The notes: generated from the sequence alone by a model not told the origin. A DNA stretch of 64,000 nucleotides from DATFQI01 sp963816955 (GCA_963816955.1 CAWFME010000005.1:620001-684000); one strand, 5' to 3'. Positions 24,842 through 34,112 are shown, counted from the first letter of the stretch. Numbers and translations: made by a program.

Positions 24842-26431
24842 CTAGCGCAGGGTCGCTGCGCGCTTCCGCTCGGTGCGCATCTCGGCGAGGATGCGCTCCA
24901 GGCGGGGCTCCGCGTCGGTGTCCACGTGGGTCATCGTTGCGGCGACGGCGGGGTGCTGCTCGGCGATCAGCGCGTGCATCTCGTGGGCGACCGCGCGGTA
25001 GCCCGGATGGCCTTCGCGGCCCGAGCGCAGCTCGATCAGGTGCATCGCCTCGCGGGCGTTCATGTCGAGCACGTAGCGCATGCGGTAGCCGAGGCAGAGC
25101 GCGTATGGCGCGGCCTCGGCGTGGCCGGTCGCCGCGAGCCGGTCGTACTCCGCGTGCGAGCGCTCGAGCGCTCCGCGGTAGAGGTCGCCGCAGCCCGCCT
25201 CGACCACCTCGTCGGGCACCGCGGCGCCGAGGTCGGGCGTGAGCGCCTGCCATTGCACGGTGAGCATCCGGTGGCGCTGGAGGTCGCGGAACGCGCCGTA
25301 GTCGGACACGACCTCGAAGCGGTAACGCAGCGCCTCGAAGCCGCGGCCGGGCCGGTGGCGGCGGTTCGCGCGCCCGCCCACGAGGTCGGCGAGCATCTGC
25401 TCGCGCTCCGCTCCGGAGAGGGTCGCGACGGCCGCGAGCGTCTGCTCCTCCGGCGTGCCCGCGGACTCGAACAGCAGCGCGGCGAGCAGGAGGTCCTCGT
25501 CGCCGTCGACGTGCACCAGGCGCACGCTCGGGCGCGCGTCGGGCTCCGACTCGCGGTCCAGGCCGAGCCGCCCGCTCCAGTGCTCGGCCGCCGCGCGCCG
25601 CTGCTGCAGGAACGCCGCCCAGGCGCCGCCCCGGTCGGGCCGTTCCACGCGCGCGACGAAGCTCGGCATCACGGCCTTGATCGCGTGCAGGATGCCCTCG
25701 CCGTAGCGGCGCGCCTCCGGCAGCGGGTGGCCGATCAGGTGCAGGATCAGCTGCTCGTAGGCCTGGCCGGTGGCGTAGATCCCCATGTGGCTCAGCGACG
25801 CGGCGGGCAGCAGCCCGCGCAGGAGGTCGAACGCCTTGGCGCCGACGGCGCGCCGGCGGGCCGCCTCCGGCTCGCCGTCGGTGCGCGGGAACGTCTCGTC
25901 CACCCACGCGCGCACGCGCGGGAGCGCCTCCGCGTAGGCGCCGAACAGCGCGTCCATCGCGGCCTCGTAGTCCGGCCCGAGCTCCGCGTCGCGGTGGTAG
26001 CGGTAGCCGCCGCCGGGCATCGGCGTGTCGTAGGCGATGTAGCGCGTGGACTGCTCGAGGTAGGCGCCGAGCCGCGGGCGCTGGAGGATCTTCGTGAGGA
26101 TGTTCGAGGTCCACTCGCAGGCGACGTGCGCGCCGCCGAGCTGGGCCACCGAGTCGTCGCCGTAGCCGACGAAGATGCGCTCGTAGAGCTGCGCCGCGCG
26201 CTCGCCCTCGTCGTTGTCGTAAGTCGCGTTGGTCGCGGGCAGCGAGTCGGCGAACTCGTCCAGGAACAGCCGCCGCAGCGTGCCCGGGTAGCGCGAGTAG
26301 CGGGCGAACAGCGCGCCCTTGACCGTCTCGGGCAGGTTGACGAGCGCGAACACCGGCCCGTCCAGGTCCGTGAAGTGGGGCGCGAGCCGCTCGCGCTCCG
26401 CGGGGGTCAATGCGTCGGAGGGATAGTCCAC
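24842..26431 (-). CDS. Duplicated ThyX-like (flavin-dependent thymidylate synthase family) protein
   Basis: A 529-residue protein made of two ThyX-like halves; ordinary ThyX is about 220-250 residues and works as a tetramer. The first half has GYGDDSVAQLGGAHVACEWT and LQRPRLGAYLEQSTRYIAYD, which keeps the E-x-S-x-R-Y end of the ThyX motif but not RHR. The second half has FRDLQRHRMLTVQWQALTPD, which keeps RHR but lacks the Ser/Arg-Tyr part, then a ThyX-like C-terminal helix LIELRSGREGHPGYRAVAHE. It could be a pseudo-dimer that assembles one composite site, or a non-catalytic relative. GTG 26431 lies 9 bases after a TAGTGT box. It stands alone between a TetR gene and a DUF4328 gene. Confidence 0.8.
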   Translation of the reverse strand: MDYPSDALTPAERERLAPHFTDLDGPVFALVNLPETVKGALFARYSRYPGTLRRLFLDEFADSLPATNATYDNDEGERAAQLYERIFVGYGDDSVAQLGGAHVACEWTSNILTKILQRPRLGAYLEQSTRYIAYDTPMPGGGYRYHRDAELGPDYEAAMDALFGAYAEALPRVRAWVDETFPRTDGEPEAARRRAVGAKAFDLLRGLLPAASLSHMGIYATGQAYEQLILHLIGHPLPEARRYGEGILHAIKAVMPSFVARVERPDRGGAWAAFLQQRRAAAEHWSGRLGLDRESEPDARPSVRLVHVDGDEDLLLAALLFESAGTPEEQTLAAVATLSGAEREQMLADLVGGRANRRHRPGRGFEALRYRFEVVSDYGAFRDLQRHRMLTVQWQALTPDLGAAVPDEVVEAGCGDLYRGALERSHAEYDRLAATGHAEAAPYALCLGYRMRYVLDMNAREAMHLIELRSGREGHPGYRAVAHEMHALIAEQHPAVAATMTHVDTDAEPRLERILAEMRTERKRAATLR

Positions 26432-26440
26432 GGCCGCTCG

Positions 26441-26446
26441 ACACTA
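26441..26446 (-). promoter_or_regulatory. -10 box (TAGTGT) for the ThyX-like gene
   Basis: On the minus strand TAGTGT precedes GTG 26431 by 9 bases; it lies 5 bases from the terminator hairpin of the upstream gene. Confidence 0.4.
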
Positions 26447-26451
26447 GCGCG

Positions 26452-26480
26452 GGATCCGGCGGCGCGAGGCCGCCGGATCC
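26452..26480 (-). terminator. Hairpin after the DUF4328 gene
   Basis: A perfect 12-bp stem, GGATCCGGCGGC with GCCGCCGGATCC, around a 5-base loop, 20 bases past the stop at 26500. No T tract. Confidence 0.65.
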
Positions 26481-26499
26481 GCAGCGCGCGGAAAACCGC

Positions 26500-27324
26500 T
26501 CAGGCCGGCTGCGCCCGCTCGCCGTCGGCCGGCGCGGGCTCGCTCGCGGGCTGCGCCGGCTCGGCCGGCGGCGGCGCGAGCTCCGCGCCCTCCTCGGCGG
26601 CCTTCGCCTCCTGGCGCCTGGTGAGCGTGCGCACGACGATGATCGCGAGCGCGAGCACCGCGACGTCGAACCCGTCGGAGACCATGTAGTTGACGGTGTC
26701 CGTGCGCAGCTCCTTCAGCGACGCGTCCTCGCTCAGCCCGGGGAACGCGATCCGGCCGAGGACGCCGCTGATCAGGAAGCCGAGCCACCACACCATCAGC
26801 CACCACGGAGGGTCCTTGCGCGGCTGGCCGCTGTCCCAGACGTCGTTGATGATCTGCTTCGGGCGGAAGACGTTGAGGATCGGGATGAACCACGCGCCGA
26901 TCGCCCAGCCCTTCTCGTAGCGCGGGTGCGGCGGCCCGAGCGCCTCCACGTTGGCGTACGCGCGGTACAGCCAGGAGATGAAGAGGCCCGCGCAGGCGAA
27001 CCAGAGGGCCATCTGGCCGAGGCCGATCATCCCCTGGCGGGTGTCGTTGGCCTCCGCCTCGGCGGCGGTGACGGTCTCGCCGGCGGCGATCCGATCGAAC
27101 AGCTGGACCTCGAAGAAGCCCGAGACGACGGCGGCGATGTCGAGCACGAGCAGAAGTGCGAGCACCGCGGTGGCGGCGGCGGCGCGGCCGCCGATCGGCT
27201 GGTAGGCCGGACGCGCCGAAGCGGGCGGGCGCGGCGGCATCGGCGGCATCGCCTGCCGCGTCGGGTCGAAGCCGGGCGGGAGTGACTGCGACTCCGATCC
27301 CGGCGGTTGCTGAATGGTGCTCAT
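26500..27324 (-). CDS. DUF4328 domain membrane protein
   Basis: A 274-residue membrane protein common in actinobacteria. A proline-rich cytoplasmic lead (FDPTRQAMPPMPPRPPASAR) precedes four or more helices: AAAATAVLALLLVLDIAAVV, LGQMALWFACAGLFISWLYR, WWLMVWWLGFLISGVLGRIA and FDVAVLALAIIVVRTL. The DUF4328 signature is KGWAIGAWFIPILNVFRPKQ with IINDVWD. The C-terminal tail is Ala/Pro/Glu-rich. Function unknown. It lies downstream of the DUF378 gene with an 80-base gap containing a hairpin, so it probably has its own promoter. Confidence 0.88.
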   Translation of the reverse strand: MSTIQQPPGSESQSLPPGFDPTRQAMPPMPPRPPASARPAYQPIGGRAAAATAVLALLLVLDIAAVVSGFFEVQLFDRIAAGETVTAAEAEANDTRQGMIGLGQMALWFACAGLFISWLYRAYANVEALGPPHPRYEKGWAIGAWFIPILNVFRPKQIINDVWDSGQPRKDPPWWLMVWWLGFLISGVLGRIAFPGLSEDASLKELRTDTVNYMVSDGFDVAVLALAIIVVRTLTRRQEAKAAEEGAELAPPPAEPAQPASEPAPADGERAQPA

Positions 27325-27366
27325 CGCTGAGCCGAGTACCCCGAGCTCGACGCTGACACGCCGTCA

Positions 27367-27390
27367 GGGCCGGGTGTGCACCCCCGGCCC
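27367..27390 (-). terminator. Hairpin after the DUF378 gene
   Basis: GGGCCGGG pairs with CCCGGCCC around TGTGCACC, 15 bases beyond the stop at 27405. Confidence 0.5.
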
Positions 27391-27404
27391 GCGCGGCGAT
27401 GCGA

Positions 27405-27638
27405 TCAGGCGCCCGTCGGGTGGGCCCGGTGGGTGCCCATGCGCAGCTCGGCGAACAGCCGCGGGACCATCAGGAGCCCGGCGAGCCCGATCACGACGTA
27501 CGCGACGTCGGTGGCGGTGCCGGTCCCCAGGATCTCCTCGACGACGTTCGTGTCGAAGAGGCCGACGATCCCCCAGTTGAGGGCGCCGATGACCATGAGC
27601 GCGAGCCAGATCGGCTCGGTGCGCTTGATGAACTCCAT
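27405..27638 (-). CDS. DUF378 small membrane protein
   Basis: A 77-residue protein with two transmembrane segments: EPIWLALMVIGALNWGIVGL and TDVAYVVIGLAGLLMVPRLF. The LNWGIVGLFDTNVVEEILG block is the DUF378 (YuzA-like) signature. Function is unknown in the family. It has a good ribosome binding site (GAAGGAGGAAG) before ATG 27638, unlike many neighbours. Mono-cistronic by its hairpin. Confidence 0.93.
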   Translation of the reverse strand: MEFIKRTEPIWLALMVIGALNWGIVGLFDTNVVEEILGTGTATDVAYVVIGLAGLLMVPRLFAELRMGTHRAHPTGA

Positions 27639-27706
27639 CGCTTCCTCCTTCTCCAGAGCGACGGATTGTGTGGGAGCGCACGAAATACGCTCTAGCGGAA
27701 GATCGG

Positions 27707-28906
27707 TTACGCGATGCAGTCCTCCCGGGCGCGTTCCTGCGAGCCGGCCGTCCAGGCGCTGGCCTCCAGCAGCCGCCGGTCGACCTTCGCGTACTCAGCC
27801 TCGACGCCCACCTCCGCGCCCAGGCGGGCGGCCAGCTCCAGCGAGCGCGAGCCGTCCGTCACCGCGTAGACGCTGCGCTCCACCGTGCCGAAGCGGACGG
27901 CGTGGCGGACCGCTGCACGCAGGTCCCCGGCGACAGCCGGCGGCCACGGCGCGCGGTGGCGCAGCAGCCGCGCGGCGACCGCGCGGTTGGCCGGGACGCG
28001 CAGGTCCAGGCGCGCCACCGACTCGACCACCTCGTGCTCGCGGGCCCCGCCTGCGCTGACCCGGAACGCGAGCTCGCGCGGCCCCGACCGGTCGCGCGTG
28101 TACTCGGCCACCACCGGGCCGCGCGAGCCTGCGTCGAAGTGCCCGTCGATGATCCCGGTTCCGTGCAGGCCCTCGGCCTCCGCGCGCAGGTAGAGCGTCG
28201 TCGAGCCGTGGGCGATCCGCGCGCCGAGCGCGGACTCCGCCGAGATCTCGATCCCCGCCGCCGGCCCCTCGAGGCCCTTGCCGTCCTCGCCCGTGACGAC
28301 CAGGCCGAGCCCCGCCCAGCCCGTGGTCGCCAGCCCGGCCTCGCCCGAGCGCCACGCGGGCCGCCAGCGCTCCGTCGCGCCCGAGAGCCCGTAGTGCGCC
28401 GCAGCGAGGAACCGCCGCGCGCTCGCCGCGCCGGGGAACTCCCAGCCGACGCCGGACGCGACCCGCAGCCCCGCCTCACCCTCCACGCCGGCCTTCAGCG
28501 GACCGAGCTCGTAGCCGAGCCCGGCGCTCGCGCCGACGGCGTCGCGCGCGACCTTCGTGACCGCGACCGACCCGTCCGAGCGCCGCGCCACGAGCCACTG
28601 GTGCTCGCCGCCCACGCGGACGGACATCAGCGTCACCGCCAGCCCGCCGCCGCGCCGCTCGTCCGAGAGCGTGCACGGCCGCAGCCCGGCGGCCGCGGCG
28701 TCCGCCGCACGGCACACGTCCCCGCCGACGATGCACACGCCGGTGCGCACCGCGCGCGAGACCTCCGCCGGCACCCCCGCCAGCCCCGCCGCCGGAGCGG
28801 CCACCGCGAGCACGGTCGCCACCACGGCCAGCAGCCCGACGTACTCGAGCGAGGCCTGGCCGGCGGCGGGGTGGGGAGGGGGAGGTGACACGCAGCCTGT
28901 AGCCAC
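27707..28906 (-). CDS. Hypothetical protein with type IV/Flp prepilin-like signal
   Basis: A 399-residue protein of unknown family. Near the N-terminus AAGQASLEYVGLLAVVATVLAV fragments show a class III (prepilin/TadE-like) leader: Gly before Gln, Glu at +5 (SLEY) and a long hydrophobic helix, so a prepilin peptidase may process it. Four Cys in the following 60 residues (GVCIVGGDVCRAADA, RPCTLSDERR) could form disulfides outside the cell. The rest is a beta-rich, Gly/Arg-rich domain without a known motif. No tad/pil secretion genes are nearby. The GTG start is uncertain; an internal GTG 15 bases downstream is possible. Confidence 0.65.
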   Translation of the reverse strand: MATGCVSPPPPHPAAGQASLEYVGLLAVVATVLAVAAPAAGLAGVPAEVSRAVRTGVCIVGGDVCRAADAAAAGLRPCTLSDERRGGGLAVTLMSVRVGGEHQWLVARRSDGSVAVTKVARDAVGASAGLGYELGPLKAGVEGEAGLRVASGVGWEFPGAASARRFLAAAHYGLSGATERWRPAWRSGEAGLATTGWAGLGLVVTGEDGKGLEGPAAGIEISAESALGARIAHGSTTLYLRAEAEGLHGTGIIDGHFDAGSRGPVVAEYTRDRSGPRELAFRVSAGGAREHEVVESVARLDLRVPANRAVAARLLRHRAPWPPAVAGDLRAAVRHAVRFGTVERSVYAVTDGSRSLELAARLGAEVGVEAEYAKVDRRLLEASAWTAGSQERAREDCIA

Positions 28907-28944
28907 GCCACGCGAAAGCTCGCCCCCGGTGCCGCGCGCCGGTT

Positions 28945-28969
28945 CGAACGGCGCCGCGTGCGCCGTTCG
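28945..28969 (-). terminator. Terminator hairpin of the nuo operon
   Basis: A perfect 10-bp stem, CGAACGGCGC with GCGCCGTTCG, around a 5-base loop, just past the nuoN stop at 28976. Confidence 0.7.
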
Positions 28970-28975
28970 GGCGCC

Positions 28976-30598
28976 CTAGACCAGGCTGGCGATCGCCGCG
29001 CCCGCGTCGCGGGCGAGGTCGAAGAGCGGCTCGGGCCAGACCCCGAAGGCCACCGTGGCGAGCGCGCACAGGACGGCCACGAAGGCCACCTCGGGCTGGC
29101 GCAGGCGGCGAGTCGCGGTGTCGGGTCCCTCGGCCGCGGGCTCCGCGACCGCGTCGCCGGTCTCGCGGCGGGCGGGCACCGCGCCGGGCTCGTCGGCCTC
29201 TGGCGACCCTCCGGCGATCGCCGGACGACCCCCTGGCGCGCGCGCGCTCGCGACCGCCGCGGCCTCGGAGGCCGGGCGCATCCAGACCGCCGCGATCACG
29301 CGCAGGTAGTAGACGAGCGAGATCGCCGAGCCGATCACGATCGCGACGCCGAGCCAGGCGTACTCGTTGTCGACCGCCGCCTCGATCAGGTAGAGCTTGC
29401 CGAAGAAGCCGACGGTGGCCGGGAACCCGGCGAGGGAGAGCATCGCGATCGTCATCGGCCAGGCGAGCCCCGGCCGGTCCGCGCCCAGGCCGTACAGCGA
29501 GGAGATGTCGTCGCCGACCGCCGTCTCGCGCTCGCGCGCGATGATCACCGCGAACGCCGCCATGTTCATCAGCAGGTAGCCCGCGAGGTAGAAGATCGTC
29601 GCCTGGATCCCGAGCCGCGTCGAGACGACCACGCCGGCGAGCATGTAGCCGGCCTGCGCCACCGAGGAGTAGGCGAGCAGCCGCTTCAGCGACGACTGGC
29701 CGATCGCCCCGACGTTGCCGACCACGATCGTGATCGCGGCGAGCGCGGCCAGCGCCGGGCCCCAGGTGCCGGAGGCGCCGATCAGCGCCACGTCGAACAG
29801 CCGCAGCAGCACGCCGAACGCCGCCGCCTTCGTCGCGACCGCCATGAACGCCGTGATCGGCGTCGGCGCGCCCTCGTAGACGTCCGGCGTCCACTGGTGG
29901 AACGGCGCGACGGAGGCCTTGAACGCGAGCCCCGCCACGACGAGCGCCACGCCCGCGAGCAGCAGCGGGTCATCGCCCACCTCGCGCACGGCCTCGGAGA
30001 CACCGGCGAAGTCGGTCGAGCCCGTTGCGCCGTAGATCAGCGCCAAGCCGTAGAGCAGGATGGCCGAGCCGGCCGAGCCGATGATCAGGTACTTCAGGCC
30101 CGACTCGAGGGAGTGCTCGCGCCGCATGTGGGTCGCGCACAGGACGTAGAGCGGGATCGACAGCAGCTCGAAGCCGATGAACAGCGCGACGAAGTTCTCC
30201 GCCGCGACCAGCAGCACCATGCCGAGGATCGAGGTCAGCAGCAGCGCGTAGTACTCGCCTTCGCCGGCCTCGGCCGCGGCGGCGCTGCGCCACGACAGCA
30301 GCACCGTCCCGGCCCCGGCGGCGCAGAAGAGCAGCGTCAGCGCGTGCGTGAAGTCGTCCATCGCGAGCGCGTTCTCGATGATCGAGGCGTTCTCGTTCCA
30401 CTGCCAGATCGACAGCCCGACGGTGACCGCGAGCGTGATCAGGGCGAGCGCCGGCACCGCGCGGGTGCGCAGGAAGCGCCCGCGGGCGAGCCCGAGCAGC
30501 AGCACGAGGCAGGCGCCTGTGGTCAGCGCCACCACGGGCGAGAGCGCGTTCCAGTCGATCTCCGGGCCCTTGGTCGCCGCCTGCGCGAAGAGGATCAC
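28976..30598 (-). CDS. nuoN: NADH-quinone oxidoreductase subunit N
   Basis: Antiporter-like proton-pumping membrane subunit of complex I, 540 residues with about 14 helices. Landmarks are the Glu-bearing FVALFIGFELLSIPLYVLCA, Lys in ESGLKYLIIGSAGSAILLYG, PFHQWTPDVYEGAPTPITAF and the Lys in GQSSLKRLLAYSSVAQAGYM. A cytoplasmic insertion rich in Ala/Pro/Glu (near residues 440-490, AIAGGSPEADEPGAVPARRE) precedes the last helices and is longer than usual. GTG 30598 overlaps the nuoM stop by 4 bases. Last gene of the operon. Confidence 0.96.
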   Translation of the reverse strand: MILFAQAATKGPEIDWNALSPVVALTTGACLVLLLGLARGRFLRTRAVPALALITLAVTVGLSIWQWNENASIIENALAMDDFTHALTLLFCAAGAGTVLLSWRSAAAAEAGEGEYYALLLTSILGMVLLVAAENFVALFIGFELLSIPLYVLCATHMRREHSLESGLKYLIIGSAGSAILLYGLALIYGATGSTDFAGVSEAVREVGDDPLLLAGVALVVAGLAFKASVAPFHQWTPDVYEGAPTPITAFMAVATKAAAFGVLLRLFDVALIGASGTWGPALAALAAITIVVGNVGAIGQSSLKRLLAYSSVAQAGYMLAGVVVSTRLGIQATIFYLAGYLLMNMAAFAVIIARERETAVGDDISSLYGLGADRPGLAWPMTIAMLSLAGFPATVGFFGKLYLIEAAVDNEYAWLGVAIVIGSAISLVYYLRVIAAVWMRPASEAAAVASARAPGGRPAIAGGSPEADEPGAVPARRETGDAVAEPAAEGPDTATRRLRQPEVAFVAVLCALATVAFGVWPEPLFDLARDAGAAIASLV

Positions 30599-32109
30599 GG
30601 CTGCACCTCCGCCGCCGCCTGCTGCCCGCCGCCGCCCGCCTGCAGCACGGGCGCCACCGCGCGCTTGACCGAAGGCTCGGCGTCATCCAGCGCGACCTGC
30701 GGCTTGAGCGCGAAGGCCACGATCGCCAGCACCAGCGGCACGAGCACGAGGCCGTCGCGCAGCGACATCTCGAACGAGGTCACCGCCGGCCCGGTGCGGT
30801 TGTGCATCGCTCGGATGTAGAAGCGCAGCGCGTAGACCGAGGCGAGCACGACGCCGATCGCGGCGATGAACGCGAACACCATCCGGTCGTTGAACATCCC
30901 GACGAGGATCAGGAACTCGCCGACGAAGTTCGCGGAGCCAGGCATCGCCAGCGTGGCCAGCGTCGCGACCAGGAACAGCCCCGCGAGCACCGGCGCGCGG
31001 AACGCGATCCCGCCCATGTCGCGGATGTCCTCCGAGCCGGCCGCGCGCTCCGCGAGCAGCACGATCACCAGCAGCATCGGCGCCACCACGAGCCCGTGCT
31101 GGATCGCCTGCATCAGCGCGCCCTGCGGGCCGGCCGCGGCGTCGTCGGCGGCGAAGATGCCGAGCGCGATGAACCCGAGCTGCGCCACGGAGGAGTAGCC
31201 GAGGATCAGCCGCGCGTTGGTCTGCGTGAACGCCATCACCGAGCCGTAGAGGATCGAGAGCACGGCGAGCACGAGCAGGATCGTCTGGAAGTCGTGCACC
31301 GCGTCGGGGAACAGCGGCAGCGCGATGCGCAGGAAGCCGTAGGCCGCGACCTTGGAGACCACGCCGGAGAAGACGGCGAGCGCCGGCAGCGGCATCTCCC
31401 GGTAGGCGTCGGGCATCCAGCCGTGGAACGGGAACGCCGGCATCTTGATCAGGAACGCGAGCGCGAACGCGGCGAAGATCCACTTCTGCGTGCTCTCCGG
31501 CAGCCGGTTCGCCACGAGGTCCGAGAACGCGAAGCTCAGCTCGGCGGGGCCGCGCGCGGACAGCACCGCGGTCGCCGCCGCGGCGGCGAGCATCAGCAGC
31601 GAGCCGACGAGCGTGTAGACGACCATCTTCACCGCCGCCGCGACCCGTTCCGGCCCGCCCCAGATCCCGACGAGGAAGTAGAACGGCACGAGCATCAGGT
31701 CGAAGAACAGGACGAACACGCCGAGGTCCTGCGCCAGGAACGCGCCCAGCACGGCCGTCTCGGCGATCCCGAAGTGCAGCGCGAACTGCGACGCGCGCGG
31801 CGGCGGCCGCAGCACGACCCACAGCGCCGAGGCCGCGAACAGCAGCGTCGTCAGCGCGACCAGCCAGAGGTTCAGCCCGTCGACGCCGAGCCGGTAGTGG
31901 ATGCCGAGGTCCGGGATCCACTCGTCGTCGGTCAGGTACTGCAGCCCGCGCGCGCCGGCGTCGAAGTCGAGCAGCATCAGGATCGCGTAGGCGAGCGGCA
32001 CGAGCGCGCCCACCAGGGCGAACACCGGCGCGGCGCGGCGCGGCACGCACGCGCCGGCGATGCCGAACACGAGCGGCCAGAAGATCAGGATGCTCAGGTG
32101 GATCGTCAT
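30595..32109 (-). CDS. nuoM: NADH-quinone oxidoreductase subunit M
   Basis: Antiporter-like proton-pumping subunit, 504 residues, about 14 helices. Landmarks are the TM5 Glu/Lys region (FFDLMLVPFYFLVGIWGG), Lys in KMPAFPFHGWMPDAYREMP and the Lys/His helix LMQAIQHGLVVAPMLLVIVL with RDMGGIAFRAPVL. The C-terminus has a Gly/Gln-rich tail. ATG 32109 overlaps the nuoL stop by 4 bases; the nuoN start overlaps its own stop. Confidence 0.96.
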   Translation of the reverse strand: MTIHLSILIFWPLVFGIAGACVPRRAAPVFALVGALVPLAYAILMLLDFDAGARGLQYLTDDEWIPDLGIHYRLGVDGLNLWLVALTTLLFAASALWVVLRPPPRASQFALHFGIAETAVLGAFLAQDLGVFVLFFDLMLVPFYFLVGIWGGPERVAAAVKMVVYTLVGSLLMLAAAAATAVLSARGPAELSFAFSDLVANRLPESTQKWIFAAFALAFLIKMPAFPFHGWMPDAYREMPLPALAVFSGVVSKVAAYGFLRIALPLFPDAVHDFQTILLVLAVLSILYGSVMAFTQTNARLILGYSSVAQLGFIALGIFAADDAAAGPQGALMQAIQHGLVVAPMLLVIVLLAERAAGSEDIRDMGGIAFRAPVLAGLFLVATLATLAMPGSANFVGEFLILVGMFNDRMVFAFIAAIGVVLASVYALRFYIRAMHNRTGPAVTSFEMSLRDGLVLVPLVLAIVAFALKPQVALDDAEPSVKRAVAPVLQAGGGGQQAAAEVQP

Positions 32110-34112
32110 GCGGAGATCAGGAAGTAGGCGCCCAGGCCGGTGAGGCCGACCAACAGCAGCGCGGCGTAGTAGCGCAGGTAGCCCGTCTGGATCCCGCGCA
32201 CGGCGGCCGAGGCGGCGCGCACCGCGCCCGAGGCCCCGCCGACGAGCGCGCCGTTGACCAGCCCGCGCTCGATCCTGGAGTTGGAGAAGCGGCCGATCCA
32301 GCCGCCCGGCCGCACGAAGCCGCGGTCGAACGCCTCGTCGAAGTACCACTTGTTGACGAACACCCGGTGCAGGGCGCCGAAGCGCGCGCGGATCGCGGCC
32401 GGGCGCTCGGGGTGCTTCACCCACAGCAGGTAGGCGATGAAGATGCCGAGCAGGCCGACGCCGGCGCCGATCGCCATGCCGAGCAGCACCATCCCGCCGG
32501 TCGGCTCGAGCTCCTCGTAGAAGCGCGAGTCGTGGAACGACGGCTCGAGGAAGTGGTGCAGCGCCTCGTTGACCTTCGGGATCTGCACGACGCCGCCGAC
32601 GGTCGCCAGGATCGCCAGGACGCCCATCGCGACCTTCATCGGGCCCTCGCGCTCGGCGATGTGGTGGTCGGCGCCGGGGAAGCCGACGTCGGTGTCCTCG
32701 ATCTCGCCCGTCGCCGGGTTCGTGTGCTCGGGCGCGTGATAGAGGTGCCCGTTCTCGAGCTCGCGCGCCGCCTCGACGGGCTCGCCCAGGAACGCGCGGA
32801 AGATCATCCGGAACGTGTAGATCGCGGTCAGCAGCGCGCCGAGGTAGCCGAGCACCGCGAGCACGACGTGCCAGTCGCCGCGCTCGATCAGCAGCGCGAG
32901 GATCTCGTCCTTGGAGAAGAAGCCCGAGAACGGCGGGATGCCCGCCAGCGCGAGGCCGCCGACCACCATGCAGCCGAACGTGAACGGCATCGCGCGCCGG
33001 AAGCCGCCCATCTTGTCGAGGTCCTGGGTGCCGGCCATCGCCGCGATCACCGAGCCGGCGGCCATGAAGAGCAGCGCCTTGAAGAAGGCGTGCGTCATCA
33101 GGTGGAACATGCCCGCGGCGTAGGCGGCCGAGGAGACGGCCATGACCATGTAGCCGATCTGCGACATCGTCGAGTAGGCGATGACGCGCTTGAGGTCGGT
33201 GACGACGAGGCCGATCGTGGCCGCGATCAGCAGCGTCGCGCAGCCGACGATCGCGCCGACGTCGGCGGCCGTCGGGGCCTGCTCGAAGATCGGGTGCATG
33301 CGCGCGATCAGGTAGACGCCCGCGGTGACCATCGTGGCGGCGTGGATCAGGGCGGAGACCGGCGTCGGGCCCTCCATGGCGTCCGGGAGCCAGGTGTGCA
33401 GCGGGACCTGGGCGGACTTCGCGAACGCGCCGACGAGCAGCAGGATGCCGCCGGCCACGAGGTCGCCGTCGTTGCGCCCGAACGCCTCCGGGACCGCCTC
33501 GAAGGTCGCCAGGAAGTCGACCGTGCCGGTCTCGCGCAGGATGAAGAACGTGCCGAGCACGAGGCCGACGTCGCCGAGCACGTTGATCACGAACGCCTTG
33601 ATGCCGGCCGCGGTGGCGGTCGTGCGGCGGTACCAGAACGAGATCAGGAAGTAGGAGGCCGCGCCGACGAACGCCCAGCCGACGATCAGCAGCAGGAAGT
33701 TGCCGGCCAGGACCAGCAGCAGCATGCTGAAGACGAAGAAGTTCAGGTACGCGAAGAAGCGCGTGTAGCCGCGGTCGGAGGCCATGTAGGCGACCGAGTA
33801 GAGGTGGATCAGCATCGAGACGCCGCTGACGACGCAGATCATCAGCACCGACAGCGGGTCGATCAGGATCGACAGCTGCGCGTCGACGCCGCCGGCCACG
33901 GCGTAGTCCCACGCGACGGAGACGACCTGGCGCTCCTCCTCCCCGCGCCCCTCGAGCGCGAGCAGCGTGGCGACCGCCGCGCCGAACGAGACCGCGATCG
34001 CGAGCGTGCCGATCCAGCCGTGCGCGCGCCACGGCAGCAGCTTCGAGGTGAGCGCGATGACGAGGAAGCCGGCCAGCGGGGCCAGCAGCACGATCCAGGC
34101 TGCGGTGTTCAT
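32106..34112 (-). CDS. nuoL: NADH-quinone oxidoreductase subunit L
   Basis: The distal proton-pumping subunit, 668 residues, carrying the extra C-terminal helices and lateral helix of NuoL. Landmarks: WAFVGAASYFLISFWYRR, Lys in GAFAKSAQVPLHTWLPDAME, GPTPVSALIHAATMVTAGVY, LKRVIAYSTMSQIGYMVMAV and MTHAFFKALLFMAAGSVI. A cytoplasmic loop (ENGHLYHAPEHTNPATGEIE) is unusually polar. ATG 34112 overlaps the nuoK stop by one base. Confidence 0.97.
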   Translation of the reverse strand: MNTAAWIVLLAPLAGFLVIALTSKLLPWRAHGWIGTLAIAVSFGAAVATLLALEGRGEEERQVVSVAWDYAVAGGVDAQLSILIDPLSVLMICVVSGVSMLIHLYSVAYMASDRGYTRFFAYLNFFVFSMLLLVLAGNFLLLIVGWAFVGAASYFLISFWYRRTTATAAGIKAFVINVLGDVGLVLGTFFILRETGTVDFLATFEAVPEAFGRNDGDLVAGGILLLVGAFAKSAQVPLHTWLPDAMEGPTPVSALIHAATMVTAGVYLIARMHPIFEQAPTAADVGAIVGCATLLIAATIGLVVTDLKRVIAYSTMSQIGYMVMAVSSAAYAAGMFHLMTHAFFKALLFMAAGSVIAAMAGTQDLDKMGGFRRAMPFTFGCMVVGGLALAGIPPFSGFFSKDEILALLIERGDWHVVLAVLGYLGALLTAIYTFRMIFRAFLGEPVEAARELENGHLYHAPEHTNPATGEIEDTDVGFPGADHHIAEREGPMKVAMGVLAILATVGGVVQIPKVNEALHHFLEPSFHDSRFYEELEPTGGMVLLGMAIGAGVGLLGIFIAYLLWVKHPERPAAIRARFGALHRVFVNKWYFDEAFDRGFVRPGGWIGRFSNSRIERGLVNGALVGGASGAVRAASAAVRGIQTGYLRYYAALLLVGLTGLGAYFLISA

